A stretch of DNA of 64,000 bases, taken from assembly GCF_013337285.1 (NCBI RefSeq), contig NZ_SUPW01000002.1, positions 682,001 through 746,000 on the forward strand, given 5' to 3'. Origin of the DNA: Agrobacterium tumefaciens (GTDB lineage Bacteria; Pseudomonadota; Alphaproteobacteria; Rhizobiales; Rhizobiaceae). The stretch's first letter is position 1; the number at the start of each line of letters is the position of its first letter. Below the pieces are notes generated by a model, which was not told the origin of the DNA, ran no database searches, and saw nothing but the letters and a program-made list of their open reading frames with translations. Positions 63,158-64,000 of this stretch are shown here, one piece after another. A program made the position numbers and the translations under genes.

Positions 63158-64000
63158 ATGCCGACCGTCAAGTCTCGACTTGTTCTCTATTTTCCCGGTT
63201 TCGATCCGCTTGACGCGGCCGCCCATCACCTGCGTTACCAGCGGGCGGCGGCGCTGGCCGGCAAGACATGGGATGTCGGCTATGCGGTGGGGGGGCTTGA
63301 GACTACGTCGGCGGGTGAAGCATTCATGGTAGAGGCGTCGGCTGGTGACTGGCGGACGCGCTCCACGATCTTCATCTACGATCATAATGCGGTGATATCG
63401 CGCCTGCGGCATGCGCCCGTCTGGCGGCAGATCGGGCTGGGCTTTGCGGCTGCGGCCGGTATTGTCGCGGAAGGCGGGGCAGGGCGGTATCTTCGCCACG
63501 CCTGGCGGTTCGGCCTATTCTTCATCTTCCCGTTCCTGCTGATGCTGGTGGGCGGTGCGCTTGCTGTGGGTATTGCCCTGTCGCCATGGCTGTTCAGTTT
63601 GCCGCTCTGGTTGCTTGCGATCAGTCTTCCCGCCGCCACCTTGTTTTTCGTGAAGGCGTTTCTGCCTTTCGCGGAGCGGTTTCACACGTTGCATCTTTAC
63701 GCCGACTGGCGGTTTGCGCTGGCCGTTGGCCGTGATGAGCCGATTGCCCGCGACTGGATCGAGGAAAAGGCGGCGCTGGTTCTCAAGGCGCTGGAACAAC
63801 CTTCGGAGGAGGTTCTGGTCGTGTCGCACAGCATGGGGGCCAGTCTGGCGCTCGCCGTGATCGGTCGCGTGCTGGAACTGAAGCCAGAAGCGCTCAATGG
63901 CCGCAACCTGTCTTTCGCGACGCTGGGCGGTGCTGCCCTGCAATGCGCGCTGCTGTCGAGTGCGGACAGGCTTCGTGAGAGCGTGGGTAAGATCGCTCGT
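63158..64000 (+). CDS. Membrane-embedded alpha/beta-hydrolase-like protein, cut by the window end
   Basis: 281 codons open to the last base, no stop. Starts MPTVKSRLVLYFPGFDPLDA, an N-terminal strand and oxyanion-like FPGFD turn. Two hydrophobic helices at about 117-140 and 147-167 anchor it. The nucleophile elbow is SHSMGASLAL near residue 228, a G/S-x-S-x-G lipase/esterase motif with Ser in place of the first Gly. The catalytic Asp and His must be beyond the window. Function unknown. Confidence 0.65.
   Translation, partial: MPTVKSRLVLYFPGFDPLDAAAHHLRYQRAAALAGKTWDVGYAVGGLETTSAGEAFMVEASAGDWRTRSTIFIYDHNAVISRLRHAPVWRQIGLGFAAAAGIVAEGGAGRYLRHAWRFGLFFIFPFLLMLVGGALAVGIALSPWLFSLPLWLLAISLPAATLFFVKAFLPFAERFHTLHLYADWRFALAVGRDEPIARDWIEEKAALVLKALEQPSEEVLVVSHSMGASLALAVIGRVLELKPEALNGRNLSFATLGGAALQCALLSSADRLRESVGKIAR

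Overview
The window is about 60% G+C, densely packed chromosomal DNA from an alphaproteobacterium of the Rhizobiaceae, most likely Agrobacterium or a close Rhizobium relative. The signs are short palindromic intergenic elements of the rhizobial RIME type, a recA operator of the alphaproteobacterial GAAC-N7-GAAC type, a PdhS/DivJ-type histidine kinase, DUF1127, DUF1883 and Usg-type small proteins, and the linkage recA-alaS-icd-rpsD. No rRNA, tRNA, insertion sequence, prophage or CRISPR array was seen. The overall look is a stable core chromosome with one accessory sugar or polyol catabolic island.

Layout: 1-5.6 kb holds the end of ilvD, a secreted serine hydrolase, an LprI-like protein and a degP-rarA pair. 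5.7-12.6 kb holds a DUF1883 protein, a Cache/HAMP chemoreceptor, an extensin-like lipoprotein, a possible small RNA, a TauE/SafE permease and a YadGH-like ABC exporter. 12.7-22.8 kb is a divergent catabolic island. Its left arm is two transketolase half-genes, an FGGY kinase, a SorC-type regulator and an SDR dehydrogenase. Its right arm is a ribose-type ABC importer (permease, binding protein, double ATPase) and a second SDR. 23-27.4 kb has ribB behind an FMN riboswitch, a membrane aspartic protease, a DUF1289 protein, cobS diverging from cobT, and dgkA. 27.4-35 kb has a PdhS2-like kinase, a nuclease and UDG pair, an Lrp regulator, a methyltransferase, usg and a polar amino-acid importer without its ATPase. 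35-44.3 kb has an OmpA protein with a Pro/Glu/Lys-rich arm, a psuK-psuG operon, recA and alaS. 44.4-55 kb has VOC, GST, a decayed gene, icd, trmJ-murI, DUF1127, GNAT, LysE and EamA genes, a HerA-like ATPase and a tail-anchored protein. 55-64 kb has terC behind a structured leader, rpsD, glsA, ttcA, two inositol-monophosphatase paralogues, a Bcr/CflA exporter, a CGFS glutaredoxin and a membrane hydrolase cut by the window end.

The most notable system is the 12.7-22.8 kb island. The importer would bring in a sugar or polyol, the SDRs would oxidise a polyol to a ketose, the kinase would phosphorylate it, and the split transketolase would move a two-carbon unit into the pentose-phosphate pool. 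Three copies of a 14-bp motif, TGAATNWTTATWCW, sit in front of both arms and in front of the SorC gene, which suggests one local regulon. Other items for follow-up are two candidate small RNAs with a promoter and a terminator (minus strand about 9747-9922; plus strand about 45669-45800), a structured leader before terC that does not look like the known manganese riboswitch, a frameshifted gene remnant at 45.8-46.1 kb, and a 31-codon ORF with a strong ribosome binding site at 50159.

Limits: all calls come from reading the sequence. Family names rest on recognised motifs, and no database search or structure prediction was run. Substrate assignments for transporters and for the catabolic island are inference.
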